Assembly (NCBI RefSeq): GCF_013618475.1 | Contig: NZ_JABJVN010000001.1 | Span: forward strand, 806,001-870,000 | Direction of reading: 5' to 3' | DNA from: Saccharibacillus deserti | GTDB lineage: Bacteria; Bacillota; Bacilli; Paenibacillales; Paenibacillaceae | Length of the DNA stretch: 64,000 nt | Shown: piece by piece, positions 9,216-18,001 of the stretch | How the letters are laid out: each line of letters begins with the position of its first letter | Numbering within the stretch: the first letter of the stretch is position 1 | The notes under the pieces: model-generated | What the model was told of the DNA's origin: nothing | Seen by the model: only the letters and a program-made list of their open reading frames with translations | Databases searched by the model: none | Position numbers and translations under genes: made by a program

Positions 9216-11201
9216 TCAGCGAATATTCGTCAGCGCTTCGACAAACGCATCGATCGACGCCGATCCAGCAGGGGTTGGAGGAAGAGAAGCGAGCGGATCG
9301 GCAGCCCGGTTTTGTGCGAATTCGTCCAGCGATGTCCGCAGTCGGGTATCGAAAGCGGCGGCATCGCCGCCTGCCGAGCGTTCGCTAAGCATTGTATTCA
9401 GCAGATTCGGCCAACCGCGGCCGCCCTGCTCGTAACCCAGTTCGGGATAACGCCGGGCCAGCTCGAGGGCTTCGCCGAGCGTGCGTCCTTCCTGCAGCTG
9501 CGCTGCCAGATACAAGCCGACAAACCGATGGCCCGGATCGTCCGGCAGTGTTTGTTCGAACTCTTGAACAGCCTCGCCCGCACGGCTCCGGTAAAACAGC
9601 GAGGCGGCATGCAGGGAGCGGAGATAGGGCTCGATCTGTCCACCGTTCAGACGAATATACCGCTCATAATAATGTTCGTACGCGTCCCAATCCGCTTCTT
9701 CATACAGAAGGCTCAGCATCCGCTCGGCTTCCTGGGGCGCAGAGACGCCTGCCGTCAGACGTTCCAGCAACGGCAGCAGTTCCTTTTTTGCCTCGGTATC
9801 GTGCGAAATTTCGACGTTGGACAGTATCAGGCGTGCCCTCATCCGCAGCGCATGGATATTCCGCGGGTCGCTCTCGGCTTCCTGCCGATACTGCTCGAGA
9901 GCTTGACTAAGCCGGCCCTTCAGCAGCAGCCGATCCGTGCCGCTCAGCTCCCGCTGTTTCAGATAGAAGAAAGGCAGATGGTTCGTTTGTTCCGGATTCA
10001 GCCGGTAACCCGAACTTTCGCTGAGAGCCCGTCCTTCGGCATCGTAAGCCCGAACCAACCAGGAGAAGCGGGCGTTCGGATTCATGTAAGCGAGCAGGTA
10101 GTTCGGATCCGCATCTTCCCATTTCCCGGAATCGGGAAGGGTGGAAGCGCCGGGAGTGGCGTACAGTTCTTCGATGGGCAGCGACAGACGATTTTCCGGG
10201 ATCCGGCTGCGAATTACCGTGCCGGTGCCCGATAATCCGTTCCTGTCGGGGATAAAGCCGGTCATGTCGTAATACGCGGCGCCTTGCACGGGCGTCCAGC
10301 GGAATTCGACCGTATCTTCGGTCAGCTTCTGTCCGTTGACCGGAGACTGAAGTTCGATCAGAGGCCGCAGCGTCAGATTTTTCGAGAGATTCCGACCCTG
10401 CTTGATTTCGATCCAGTCGTCCCATTGAACCGGGCGGCTCCGGCCGTCCACCTGTTCGTAGTCCAATCCGAGTTCGACCTGGTAAAAGCCGGGAGCGACA
10501 TTGCGGATTTCAAAATTTCCGTTCGGGTCGGTGACGGTTTGATAAGGATCGTTCTGCTCCGCCGATTCCGATCCCTCTTCGCCGAGCAGGTAAATGCCGG
10601 CACGCCGCACGGGTGAGCCGTCCCGATCTATCAATTTGCCGCTGAATGTCGACGCAGCGGGCGTTTTCCCGTGCGCTTGCGTTGACGGTTCGCGCTTCGC
10701 CAGTTCCTGCTGCAGTTTCTGTGCGTCCGCGTGTCCGTCAAGGTCAAGCCGGTCCGCTGTCCGCTCCAGCATCCGGTTTGCTTCTTCGGCTTGGCCGAGC
10801 GCGTCATATTCGTAAGCCAGCTGGTTCGCAGCGCGCAGCAGCGTATCGCCCGGCGGTCCGCTGCCGACGTACAGCTCAAGCAGCGGCAGCCGGTCTTCCG
10901 GCGTCAACGGCGCGGGATTGCCGTCGTCCGATTGCATCATCGCCCGGGGGCCGAGCCGGACGTCGAACGTATAAGGCTCATAGGCGGAAGGGAGGATCGC
11001 AAATTCGGCGATCCGCTCCAGCTTGTCCGCTCCGGACGCTGCTTCGATTTTTTCCAACATCCGGGCGCGGATCGCTTCCGGCGTCTGCGAAGCCTGGTAG
11101 CGGTCGACGGCACCCGGAATCCACAAGGCGGCGGCAGTCAGCAGAAAAACCGGAACGAGCACGTACACGACCAAATGTTTGACTTTTATTTTAATTTTCA
11201 A
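9216..11201 (-). CDS. Membrane-anchored carboxypeptidase-regulatory-like/TPR protein
   Basis: A 661-residue protein with an uncleaved N-terminal TM anchor (about residues 8-28) and an extracytoplasmic remainder. A carboxypeptidase-regulatory-like (CNA-B-type) beta domain lies near residues 185-285 (SGKLIDRDGSPVRRAGIYLL, GNFEIRNVAPGFYQVELGL). It is followed by a Fn3/Ig-like region (FRWTPVQGAAYYD) and a C-terminal alpha-helical TPR-like region (about 430-640). It overlaps the preceding anti-sigma-position gene by a few bases, making it the third gene of an ECF operon and perhaps its main output or a sensor. No enzyme motif is seen. Confidence 0.65.
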   Translation of the reverse strand: MKIKIKVKHLVVYVLVPVFLLTAAALWIPGAVDRYQASQTPEAIRARMLEKIEAASGADKLERIAEFAILPSAYEPYTFDVRLGPRAMMQSDDGNPAPLTPEDRLPLLELYVGSGPPGDTLLRAANQLAYEYDALGQAEEANRMLERTADRLDLDGHADAQKLQQELAKREPSTQAHGKTPAASTFSGKLIDRDGSPVRRAGIYLLGEEGSESAEQNDPYQTVTDPNGNFEIRNVAPGFYQVELGLDYEQVDGRSRPVQWDDWIEIKQGRNLSKNLTLRPLIELQSPVNGQKLTEDTVEFRWTPVQGAAYYDMTGFIPDRNGLSGTGTVIRSRIPENRLSLPIEELYATPGASTLPDSGKWEDADPNYLLAYMNPNARFSWLVRAYDAEGRALSESSGYRLNPEQTNHLPFFYLKQRELSGTDRLLLKGRLSQALEQYRQEAESDPRNIHALRMRARLILSNVEISHDTEAKKELLPLLERLTAGVSAPQEAERMLSLLYEEADWDAYEHYYERYIRLNGGQIEPYLRSLHAASLFYRSRAGEAVQEFEQTLPDDPGHRFVGLYLAAQLQEGRTLGEALELARRYPELGYEQGGRGWPNLLNTMLSERSAGGDAAAFDTRLRTSLDEFAQNRAADPLASLPPTPAGSASIDAFVEALTNIR

Positions 11202-11529
11202 GGCGGTCCACCTCGTTTCGGTACGTATCGCTCCAGTAGATGCTTCCTCCGACCTCGATCAATTCGCGCTGCCCGGCAGCAGGATGCGGACTCTGCAGGG
11301 TATACGACAGCACGGGAAGAGCGGCGAGCAGCAGCAAAGCGGCAGTTCCGCCCATCAGACTTGCAGGGTTCAGCACCCATTCCAGCTCGCGGTTCCACAG
11401 GGCATGCAGCCGCGTTCTTCGCGGGGCGGGATGCGTGCGCTTCAGCACGGCCTCCTGTCCTGCAAACGTATGGAGCTTCAGCTCCTCGTCCAATTTTCGT
11501 TTGACCGCGCTGCGTTCCGTTTCCTTCAT
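11191..11529 (-). CDS. Probable anti-sigma factor (single-pass membrane protein)
   Basis: A 112-residue protein: a basic, helical cytoplasmic N-terminus (about 1-55), one TM segment (about 58-80) and a short extracytoplasmic tail. Its position, sharing an ATGA overlap with the ECF sigma gene, is the standard one for an anti-sigma factor. No zinc-binding HxxxCxxC motif is present, so it would belong to a non-ZAS class. The start ATG 11529 has GGAGGAACC just upstream. Assignment rests on context and topology. Confidence 0.6.
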   Translation of the reverse strand: MKETERSAVKRKLDEELKLHTFAGQEAVLKRTHPAPRRTRLHALWNRELEWVLNPASLMGGTAALLLLAALPVLSYTLQSPHPAAGQRELIEVGGSIYWSDTYRNEVDRLEN

Positions 11530-12113
11530 GTCGGTTCCTCCTTTTCCAAGATCCTTTTGAGCATCCTGCGTCCCCGTGCCAGTCTGGATTTGACCGTGTT
11601 TTCTCCGGATTCGAGCAGCTCGGCTATTTCCTTTATACTCAGCTCGTCGAAATAGTAGAGCACCACACTTTCCCGGTACGGGTAATCGAGCCGGCCTACC
11701 GCTTCCGCCAGACGGCCTTGTTCCCAATGCGCCATCACGATATCGTCGGCGCCGGCCGAGACGGTTGCCGGGTCGGCGGGAAGATCGCCGGGCATTCCGC
11801 CCGGAAGCAGATGCCGCCAGCTCCAGGTCCGCTGCCTCATCCGGCAGCGGTTGACGACGATCCGGATCAGCCAGGACTTCAGTTTGGCCGAATCATGAAG
11901 CTGTCCGATTTTCAGATAAGCCTGGACAAAAGCATCCTGAACCGCTTCTTCCGCCGTCTGCCGGTCCCGTACTAGCAGGGAAGCCGTTCGCAGGAGCAGG
12001 TCGCCGTACCCGTCCATCAGCTCCCGAAGGGCCGATTCTTCCTGGTTTTTCAGTCTATCGATAAGATCCAGATGGGATACCCCCTTTACCAATAAGATGC
12101 GGGCTGCGAGCAA
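11526..12113 (-). CDS. ECF-type RNA polymerase sigma factor
   Basis: Sigma-70 region 2 (LRTASLLVRDRQTAEEAVQD followed by AFVQAYLKI) and region 4 (YRESVVLYYFDELSIKEIAE then NTVKSRLARGRRML) are clear. The longest frame starts at TTG 12113 but has no ribosome binding site. The best Shine-Dalgarno, AAAGGGGG (12080-12087), lies 8 bases before a CTG at 12071, which would give the usual N-terminus DLIDRLKNQEESALREL, so CTG may be the true start. The sigma, membrane protein and TPR-protein genes form a compact autoregulated-looking operon. Confidence 0.85.
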   Translation of the reverse strand: MLAARILLVKGVSHLDLIDRLKNQEESALRELMDGYGDLLLRTASLLVRDRQTAEEAVQDAFVQAYLKIGQLHDSAKLKSWLIRIVVNRCRMRQRTWSWRHLLPGGMPGDLPADPATVSAGADDIVMAHWEQGRLAEAVGRLDYPYRESVVLYYFDELSIKEIAELLESGENTVKSRLARGRRMLKRILEKEEPT

Positions 12114-12169
12114 TAGGTTGCAAAAAGAGGGAGATAAACAAAATTCATCTAAGATGAGTTGTTTTTAAC

Positions 12170-12211
12170 GAAAAATCCCGTTCACCCGCATGAAAATGCA
12201 GGGAACGGGAT
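12170..12211 (-). terminator. Intrinsic terminator of the ArsR-like regulator gene
   Basis: ATCCCGTTC and GAACGGGAT arms (12175-12183 and 12203-12211); on the minus strand the hairpin is followed by T5. Confidence 0.85.
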
Positions 12212-12262
12212 ATAAAAATGAACATATAACGTTTTTGGCGTACATCGTTCCAAATTTTTCGC

Positions 12263-13165
12263 TTACAGGTAGTACATTTTGAACAAAATATCCTGATTAT
12301 GATTGCCGAATTTCTTGCCGAAGATGGTGGCTCCGCCGACGTTCTTGGCGTCTTCCTTGACTTCGATCCGCAGCGTCCAGCGGTCGCAGCTCGTATCGAG
12401 GTCGGCAATCGAGATATCCGACATCGGATCGCCGTCGACGTAGGTGCCGTGCCCGGTAATCCGGATTGTTTTGAGCAGGCCGTACTGGTTGAGATTATGC
12501 GGCCACCAGTCGGGCGTCAGCTTGCCCCGGGTGTCGGCGAAATCGCCGGGACTGGTCCAGGTCCCAAGTTCGATCCCGTTCAGCGTAAAAGTAAGGTCCG
12601 AAGGCCAAACGTCGTTGGAGAAAGGGAATTCCGAAGAAAGTTCCATACTGATCTCGAACTGCTGGAGTTTTTCTTCTTTTTTGAGAAAGTTCGCGACATT
12701 GTACTGCACGAATCCCTGCGTAAACCACAGGATTTCCGCGTCCATCCGTTTCGGGTCCATAAAATATTTGGGTTCGTCGACCGGCCCGATAAAGTCTTTG
12801 TCCGATGCAAGCCCGCAGGTCGGTTTGAGATCGAAATCGGTGTAGTGACCGACGGGCACGGAAGTTTCGTACGAATCGAAAGAATGGAAAATCTTTTTGG
12901 GGAAATTGATTTCGATGTGGTCGACTTTCAGGATGGAGAGTTTCTGGAGACCCGATTTGCCGGGAACTTTCTCCGTTTTGATAATACCGGCGTCTTCGAG
13001 TTTCTTGATGTGCTTGATCACAATCGGACTGCTGATCTTCAATTCGGCGGCCAGTTCCTTGATGTTCATTTTGTTTTTGGACAGCAGCTGAATAATCTTG
13101 ATACGAACATCGCTGGCAAGCGCTTCATAGACGACAAGAGAGGAGTGATCGATTTCCAACTGCAT
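12263..13165 (-). CDS. ArsR-type winged-helix regulator of the arabinoside/sugar ABC operon
   Basis: A 300-residue regulator. Residues 1-90 form an ArsR-like winged helix (VYEALASDVRIKIIQLLSKN, NIKELAAELKISSPIVIKHI). A C-terminal beta-rich domain (about 170-300) contains GIELGTWTSPGDFADTRG, which resembles a carbohydrate-sensing module. The start ATG 13165 is chosen because MQLEIDHSSLVVYEAL begins the HTH domain and GAAGTGGGA precedes it. It is divergent from the ABC sugar importer, and the operators between them suggest it controls that operon in response to a sugar. Confidence 0.75.
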   Translation of the reverse strand: MQLEIDHSSLVVYEALASDVRIKIIQLLSKNKMNIKELAAELKISSPIVIKHIKKLEDAGIIKTEKVPGKSGLQKLSILKVDHIEINFPKKIFHSFDSYETSVPVGHYTDFDLKPTCGLASDKDFIGPVDEPKYFMDPKRMDAEILWFTQGFVQYNVANFLKKEEKLQQFEISMELSSEFPFSNDVWPSDLTFTLNGIELGTWTSPGDFADTRGKLTPDWWPHNLNQYGLLKTIRITGHGTYVDGDPMSDISIADLDTSCDRWTLRIEVKEDAKNVGGATIFGKKFGNHNQDILFKMYYL

Positions 13166-13308
13166 TTTATCCCACTTCTTTCGCTTGGTTTCATTAAACG
13201 GGCCGCGAGGGCCTTTGAATGAGCATATAATACCATAAAGATTATTAACCTGTACATAAATTAATGAAAGAGGTATTTTCAAAGCAAAAGAGCGGTTACA
13301 TCTCGATA

Positions 13309-13333
13309 TTAAGTAAACTTATTTGTTACTTAA
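13309..13333. promoter_or_regulatory. Inverted-repeat operator in the divergent regulatory region
   Basis: TTAAGTAA (13309-13316) and TTACTTAA (13326-13333) are perfect 8-bp arms separated by 9 bases. It lies about 37 bases upstream of the -35 box of the ABC operon, a good candidate binding site for the divergent ArsR-type regulator. Confidence 0.55.
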
Positions 13334-13369
13334 GGCCGATAATTTTGTTTTAAGTTTATAAAAAAGTTA

Positions 13370-13399
13370 TTGACACCGTTTTCAGCTTGGGGATATACT
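13370..13399 (+). promoter_or_regulatory. SigA-type promoter of the sugar ABC operon
   Basis: TTGACA (13370-13375), 18-base spacer, TATACT (13394-13399). The palindrome AACTCGAGTT (13401-13410) immediately follows the -10 box at the transcription start, a typical repressor position. Confidence 0.75.
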
Positions 13400-13400
13400 A

Positions 13401-13410
13401 AACTCGAGTT
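13401..13410. promoter_or_regulatory. Palindrome at the ABC operon transcription start
   Basis: AACTCGAGTT is a perfect 10-base palindrome directly downstream of the -10 hexamer. A repressor bound here would block initiation. The sequence differs from the upstream TTAAGTAA repeat, so a second regulator is possible. Confidence 0.4.
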
Positions 13411-13439
13411 AAGGGTTCATACGACAGGAGGAGAATAGA

Positions 13440-14699
13440 TTGAAAAGAAAATTGGGGGCCTTAGTAACAGGTTTCGCACTTACCGCATCGCTGCTGGCAG
13501 GCTGCGGGAACAGCAACGCCAACGACCCGAATACCATTACGTTTTGGACACCACTGACAGGCGAAGACGGCGCGTATATGGACAACCTGGTCAAAGCCTA
13601 CAACGATACCAACCCGGCCGTTAAGGTCAAACACGTCGTAACGGCGGATATGTACACGAAGATCTCCACGGTGCTGAGTTCCGGCAAAGGCGTACCCGAT
13701 CTGGCCATCATTCACGCGGACCGCGTACCGGGGTATGTGAAGCAGAATCAGCTCGAAGCCATGACGACGGTTATGCAAGCGCAACCAGAACTGAAAGAAG
13801 ACAACTTCCTTCCGCAGGCCTGGGGAGCGGGCAACATCGACGGTACGCAGTATACGATTCCGCTCGATATTCACGCCAACGTTATGTATTACAACAAGGA
13901 TCTGCTGGCCAAATACGGCGCGGAAAGCTTCCTTGACGATAACAATGTAACGATCGACGAAATCCTGAGCCTCAAAGGCAAACTCGATAAAGGCGATTAC
14001 GTCGTCAACGATGCGCTGCTCGGCTGGGCGATGCTCGGACAGATCCAGAACCTGAACGGCGATATTCAAAAAGACGGCAAGCCTGCGGTCGATACGCCGG
14101 AAATGAAAACGGCCATCGAAGATGTGAAAAAAATCAACGATGCCGGTCTGATGACTCCGTTCGGCGAAGACGGTTACCTGATGTTCCAATCCGGCAATGT
14201 TCTGTTCTCGACGGACGGCACTTGGAGTTCCACGGCGCATGCTTCGGTTAAGAACCTCAACTTCGGTGTCACGAACGTGTACTCCGCCAGCCCGGACAAG
14301 TTCACCAACCGTTCTTCTTCCCACTTGTTCGCGATGTTCAACAACGAGAAGCGTTTGGACGAGAAGGAAAAAGGCATCGCTTCGTTCCTCGAATTCATTC
14401 GTGCTAACTCGGTTGAATGGGCAAAAGCCGGCCAGATCCCTGCCAGCAAGCAGGTTGTGGAAAGCCCGGAATTCTCGGAGTATATGCAGTCGTTCTTCAC
14501 GAAGGATGAAAAAGAGATCGAATCTCTCTACATCTATACGTACGAATACTACCCGTATATCGCGGAAGCGGTAGACAAGTATGTCGGCGATCTGGTTCGC
14601 GGCAATCTGCCGATCGACGAAGGACTGAAAACGATGCAAAAAGAAGTCGAAGACAAGATTGCGGAATCGAACGGCGCCGCAGCCAAATCCGGCGAATAA
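13440..14699 (+). CDS. ABC transporter extracellular sugar-binding lipoprotein
   Basis: A 419-residue family 1 extracellular solute-binding protein. The signal peptide ends in the lipobox LLAGC (Cys about residue 21). The mature part opens with ITFWTPLTGEDGAYMDNLV, typical of oligosaccharide-binding proteins. The start is TTG 13440 with AGGAGGAG 8 bases upstream. It is followed by a UUCG hairpin and two permeases, with a GH43 glycosidase at the operon end, which suggests import of arabino- or xylo-oligosaccharides. An ATPase is not encoded here, as is common for importers sharing an MsmX-like ATPase. Confidence 0.88.
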   Translation: MKRKLGALVTGFALTASLLAGCGNSNANDPNTITFWTPLTGEDGAYMDNLVKAYNDTNPAVKVKHVVTADMYTKISTVLSSGKGVPDLAIIHADRVPGYVKQNQLEAMTTVMQAQPELKEDNFLPQAWGAGNIDGTQYTIPLDIHANVMYYNKDLLAKYGAESFLDDNNVTIDEILSLKGKLDKGDYVVNDALLGWAMLGQIQNLNGDIQKDGKPAVDTPEMKTAIEDVKKINDAGLMTPFGEDGYLMFQSGNVLFSTDGTWSSTAHASVKNLNFGVTNVYSASPDKFTNRSSSHLFAMFNNEKRLDEKEKGIASFLEFIRANSVEWAKAGQIPASKQVVESPEFSEYMQSFFTKDEKEIESLYIYTYEYYPYIAEAVDKYVGDLVRGNLPIDEGLKTMQKEVEDKIAESNGAAAKSGE

Positions 14700-14711
14700 G
14701 CTTGGACGTTT

Positions 14712-14750
14712 CGGAAAAGATATGCCCTTCGGGGCATATCGCTTTTTCCG
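14712..14750 (+). promoter_or_regulatory. UUCG-capped hairpin between binding protein and permease genes
   Basis: CGGAAAAGATATGCCC pairs with GGGCATATC and TTTTCCG around a C(TTCG)G tetraloop, with a 2-base bulge. No long T run follows, so it is more likely an mRNA stabiliser or partial attenuator that keeps binding-protein mRNA in excess over permease mRNA. Confidence 0.65.
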
Positions 14751-14826
14751 GGCCTCCGGCGATTGTGTACGAAGCCTTGAACCGGATCGAAGATCCGGGC
14801 AGTCTTGAGAGGAGAACTGAAAGCCT

Positions 14827-15705
14827 ATGAAAAAGAAACTGAATCTGGCACCCGTGTTCTTTGTGGGACCGCATCTGATCTTGTTCCTCGTATTTGTCGT
14901 CATTCCGACGATTTACGGTATTTATGCTTCGTTCACGCAGTGGAACCTGGCCGGCTCGCCGAACTGGGTAGGGTTTTCCAACTACAGCACGATTCTGTTC
15001 GACACGACGTCGACGTTCCATACGCAGTTTTTTAACGGTCTCAAAAATACCCTGCTGTTCGTCTTGTTCACCGTACCTCCGCTCATCGTGCTTCCTTTGA
15101 TGATCGCGGTGGCGCTGTCGCACAAGAAACTCAAGGGCAAAACGTTTATTCAATCCGTACTTTATGTACCGGGTCTGATCTCCATTTCGGCATCGGCGCT
15201 GATCTTTACGCTGATCTTCAACAAACAGCTCGGCATCACCGGCAATGTGTTCGGTTCCACGATTGCCTGGGCGACGCATCAGCCTTACGCCTGGATCACT
15301 ATTATTCTGTTGACCATCTGGGGCGGTATCGGCGGCAATATGATTATCTATCGCGCTTCGATCAGCGGAGTGTCCGAAGAATTGTACGAATCGGCGGAGC
15401 TTGACGGCGCCGGTCCGATCCGCAAATTTTTCAGCATCACACTGCCTTCGATCAATTTCCCGTTAATCTATACGTTCGTCATGACGACTGCCGGTGCATT
15501 CAACGTCTTCGGCCAGCCGCTGATGATGACCGACGGCGGTCCCCAGCAGAGCACCTCGGTGCTTATGATGTATATTCGCCAGCTCGCATTCGGCAGCGGC
15601 GAATCGATCGCGGGGATGGCATCGGCGATGGCGGTCCTGCTCGGCCTGGTGATTCTGGTCATTTCGGCCCTGCAATATTACGTCATGAACCGCAACGCAA
15701 ACTGA
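14827..15705 (+). CDS. ABC sugar permease, MalF type
   Basis: A 292-residue inner-membrane permease with six TM segments. The cytoplasmic EAA loop reads ELYESAELDGAGPIRKFFSI, with the conserved G of the ATPase-docking motif. GGAGAACTG precedes ATG 14827. It pairs with the next gene to form the heterodimeric channel of the importer. Confidence 0.9.
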   Translation: MKKKLNLAPVFFVGPHLILFLVFVVIPTIYGIYASFTQWNLAGSPNWVGFSNYSTILFDTTSTFHTQFFNGLKNTLLFVLFTVPPLIVLPLMIAVALSHKKLKGKTFIQSVLYVPGLISISASALIFTLIFNKQLGITGNVFGSTIAWATHQPYAWITIILLTIWGGIGGNMIIYRASISGVSEELYESAELDGAGPIRKFFSITLPSINFPLIYTFVMTTAGAFNVFGQPLMMTDGGPQQSTSVLMMYIRQLAFGSGESIAGMASAMAVLLGLVILVISALQYYVMNRNAN

Positions 15706-15718
15706 TTAGGAGGAGTGC

Positions 15719-16618
15719 ATGATGTCAAACCAGGTAATGAATTTGGATAAAAGCGCAGTGGCCGTCGGCCGCAAGCGCACGAAAGTCAGCGTCTCGCAGG
15801 TCGTGGCCTATGTATTCCTCGGACTGCTTTGTCTGATCTGGATTGTTCCGGTTATCTTCGGGGTTACGACCTCTTTCCGTTCACAAACCGAAGTGGTCAG
15901 CGCCGGATTCCGGCTGCTTCCGGTCAACTGGATCATGGACAATTATACCGCGATTCTGGAAAATACGTCGACCGCCCCGATCCTGCGCTGGTTGACCAAC
16001 TCGGTCGTCATCGCGACATCGCATACGCTGCTGGTTGTCGTCGTTATCTCCCTGACAGGCTACGGCTATGCACGGATGAAATTCAGAGGACGGAACGTTC
16101 TGTTTTTCACGCTGCTGGGGATTTCTTTCTTCCCGGGCGTCGTTAACCTGATTCCTTCCTACAAGATCATTGACGCTCTCGGTTGGGTTAACACATCATG
16201 GGCGATGATTATCCCGGGCCTTGCCGGCATGGGTAACATCTTCCTCGTCCGGCAGTTTATGCTGGGCATCCCGAAAGACCTGGACGAATCCGCCAAAGTC
16301 GACGGAGCCAGCGACTTCCGTATTTATTTCTCGATCATGCTGCCGCTGATCAAGCCGGTTCTGATCGTCTGTGCGCTGTTCTCGTTCACCGGTTCTTGGA
16401 ACGACTTCCTGTGGCCGGTTATCGTCTACACCGATGTCGACAAGATGCCGGTTACCGCGGGTCTCCTGCTGCTGCAGGACATTTACGGCAACTACCGGAT
16501 GATCGGACAGCTAATGGGCTCCGCGATTCTGGCGATTATCCCGACGCTTGCCCTGTTCCTGTTCGCACAGAAGTACTTTGTTCAGTCCATTAACCTGAAC
16601 TCCGGCATCAAGGGTTAA
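15719..16618 (+). CDS. ABC sugar permease, MalG type
   Basis: A 299-residue permease with six TM segments and the EAA loop DLDESAKVDGASDFRIYFSI. It starts 13 bases after the previous permease, behind AGGAGG; ATG 15719 and 15722 are adjacent alternatives. It is the second half of the import channel. Confidence 0.9.
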   Translation: MMSNQVMNLDKSAVAVGRKRTKVSVSQVVAYVFLGLLCLIWIVPVIFGVTTSFRSQTEVVSAGFRLLPVNWIMDNYTAILENTSTAPILRWLTNSVVIATSHTLLVVVVISLTGYGYARMKFRGRNVLFFTLLGISFFPGVVNLIPSYKIIDALGWVNTSWAMIIPGLAGMGNIFLVRQFMLGIPKDLDESAKVDGASDFRIYFSIMLPLIKPVLIVCALFSFTGSWNDFLWPVIVYTDVDKMPVTAGLLLLQDIYGNYRMIGQLMGSAILAIIPTLALFLFAQKYFVQSINLNSGIKG

Positions 16619-16832
16619 GCAAACTTGTTAAGAGCTTTGTTTATGCTTGAGGTTTATATGAACTTTTGATCGAAGATTTAATGCTTGTCTCATTTTCAGC
16701 ATTTTTAAAGCCCCACCCCAAAACATACAGAACTTGAATGGCCGAATTCGGCCGGTCCCGCAGCGTCCCACCGCGTGTCCCTCCGGCCGGCCGAGCTTCG
16801 GCGATATCAAGTCCGAATAGGAGCCACCGACC

Positions 16833-17813
16833 ATGACAACCTACAACCTACCCAATCCGCTGATCGAGCAGCGGGCCGATCCTTTTATCTGCAAACATAC
16901 CGACGGCTTCTATTATTTTATCGCTTCGGTTCCGGAATACGACCGTATCGAGCTGAGACGCGCATCCACGCTTGCAGCACTGCAGGAAGCCGAAGTCAAG
17001 AATATCTGGTACAAACATGGCAGCGGCCCGATGAGCGCCAATATCTGGGCTCCCGAAATCCATTACATCAATGAGAAATGGTATGTCTACTTTGCCGCGG
17101 CGCATACGTCCGAGACGAAAGAAGGCTTGTTCGACCATCGCATGTTCGTTCTCGAAAACGATTCCGTTAATCCGCTGGAAGGCCAGTGGGTCGAAAAAGG
17201 CCAGGTCAAAACCAAATGGGAATCGTTCGCGCTGGATGCGACAACGTTCGAACATCGCGGAATCCGCTATTATGTCTGGGCGCAAAAAGATCCGGAGATT
17301 GCGGGCAACTCCAATCTGTATATTTCCGAAATGGAAAATCCGTGGACGCTGCGCGGCGAGCAGGTCTGCATCTCCACACCGGAATACGATTGGGAAAAAA
17401 TCGGATTCCTCGTCAACGAAGGAGCGGCCATTCTCAAAAGGAACGGCCGGATCTTCATGACGTTCTCCGGCAGTGCCACCGACCATAATTATTGTATGGG
17501 GTTGCTGACCGCCGACGAAGACAGCGACCTGCTGGATCCGAAGTCGTGGGTGAAGTCGCCCGCTCCGGTCTTCCAAACGTGCGAAAAAAGCGGCCAGTAT
17601 GGACCCGGACACAACAGTTTTACCGTCTCGGAAGACGGAACGCTCGATCTGCTTGTTTATCACGGCAGAAGCTACAAGGAAATCGTCGGCGATCCGCTGT
17701 ACGATCCCAACCGCCATGCCCGTGTGCAGGTCATTCATTGGAACGAAGACGGAACGCCGAACTTCGGTACGCCGAGACCCGACACTTCGGCCGAACCTTT
17801 GGCCCGTTTGTAA
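16833..17813 (+). CDS. Glycoside hydrolase family 43 (arabinofuranosidase/xylosidase type)
   Basis: A 326-residue five-bladed propeller enzyme without a signal peptide, so it is cytoplasmic. The three GH43 acidic residues are recognisable: Asp16 in QRADPF (base), Asp135 in FALDATTF (pKa modulator) and Glu196 in VNEGAA (acid). Full length for a single-domain GH43. It follows the ABC importer by about 215 bases and probably hydrolyses the imported arabino- or xylo-oligosaccharide. Exo-alpha-1,5-arabinofuranosidase is a reasonable guess, but substrate specificity within GH43 cannot be assigned by eye. Confidence 0.82.
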   Translation: MTTYNLPNPLIEQRADPFICKHTDGFYYFIASVPEYDRIELRRASTLAALQEAEVKNIWYKHGSGPMSANIWAPEIHYINEKWYVYFAAAHTSETKEGLFDHRMFVLENDSVNPLEGQWVEKGQVKTKWESFALDATTFEHRGIRYYVWAQKDPEIAGNSNLYISEMENPWTLRGEQVCISTPEYDWEKIGFLVNEGAAILKRNGRIFMTFSGSATDHNYCMGLLTADEDSDLLDPKSWVKSPAPVFQTCEKSGQYGPGHNSFTVSEDGTLDLLVYHGRSYKEIVGDPLYDPNRHARVQVIHWNEDGTPNFGTPRPDTSAEPLARL

Positions 17814-17847
17814 GGAACGGCCGCCGGAGACTTACCCGCATATGAAC

Positions 17848-17902
17848 CGCCTGTTCGCTCGAGAAATGTCTATTCTCAAGCGAACGGGCTTTTTTTCTTT
17901 TC
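17848..17902 (+). terminator. Intrinsic terminator of the sugar ABC/GH43 operon
   Basis: GCCTGTTCGCTCGAGAA pairs with TTCTCAAGCGAACGGGC (two mismatches or G-T pairs), followed by T7. Confidence 0.9.
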
Positions 17903-17905
17903 TTT

Positions 17906-17934
17906 TTGTATGCCGGGCGTCTTTTCGCTAAGAT
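17906..17934 (+). promoter_or_regulatory. Promoter of the isomerase-hssRS transcript
   Basis: TTGTAT, 17-base spacer, TAAGAT, immediately after the preceding terminator and about 65 bases before the next start codon. No other good promoter was found before hssR. Confidence 0.5.
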
Positions 17935-18001
17935 AGGAACAGAACGGCCGATATTCGGTCTTAAGAGAAAGCTCAAATTGGAGTTCAGGAGGCGGATACG
18001 G

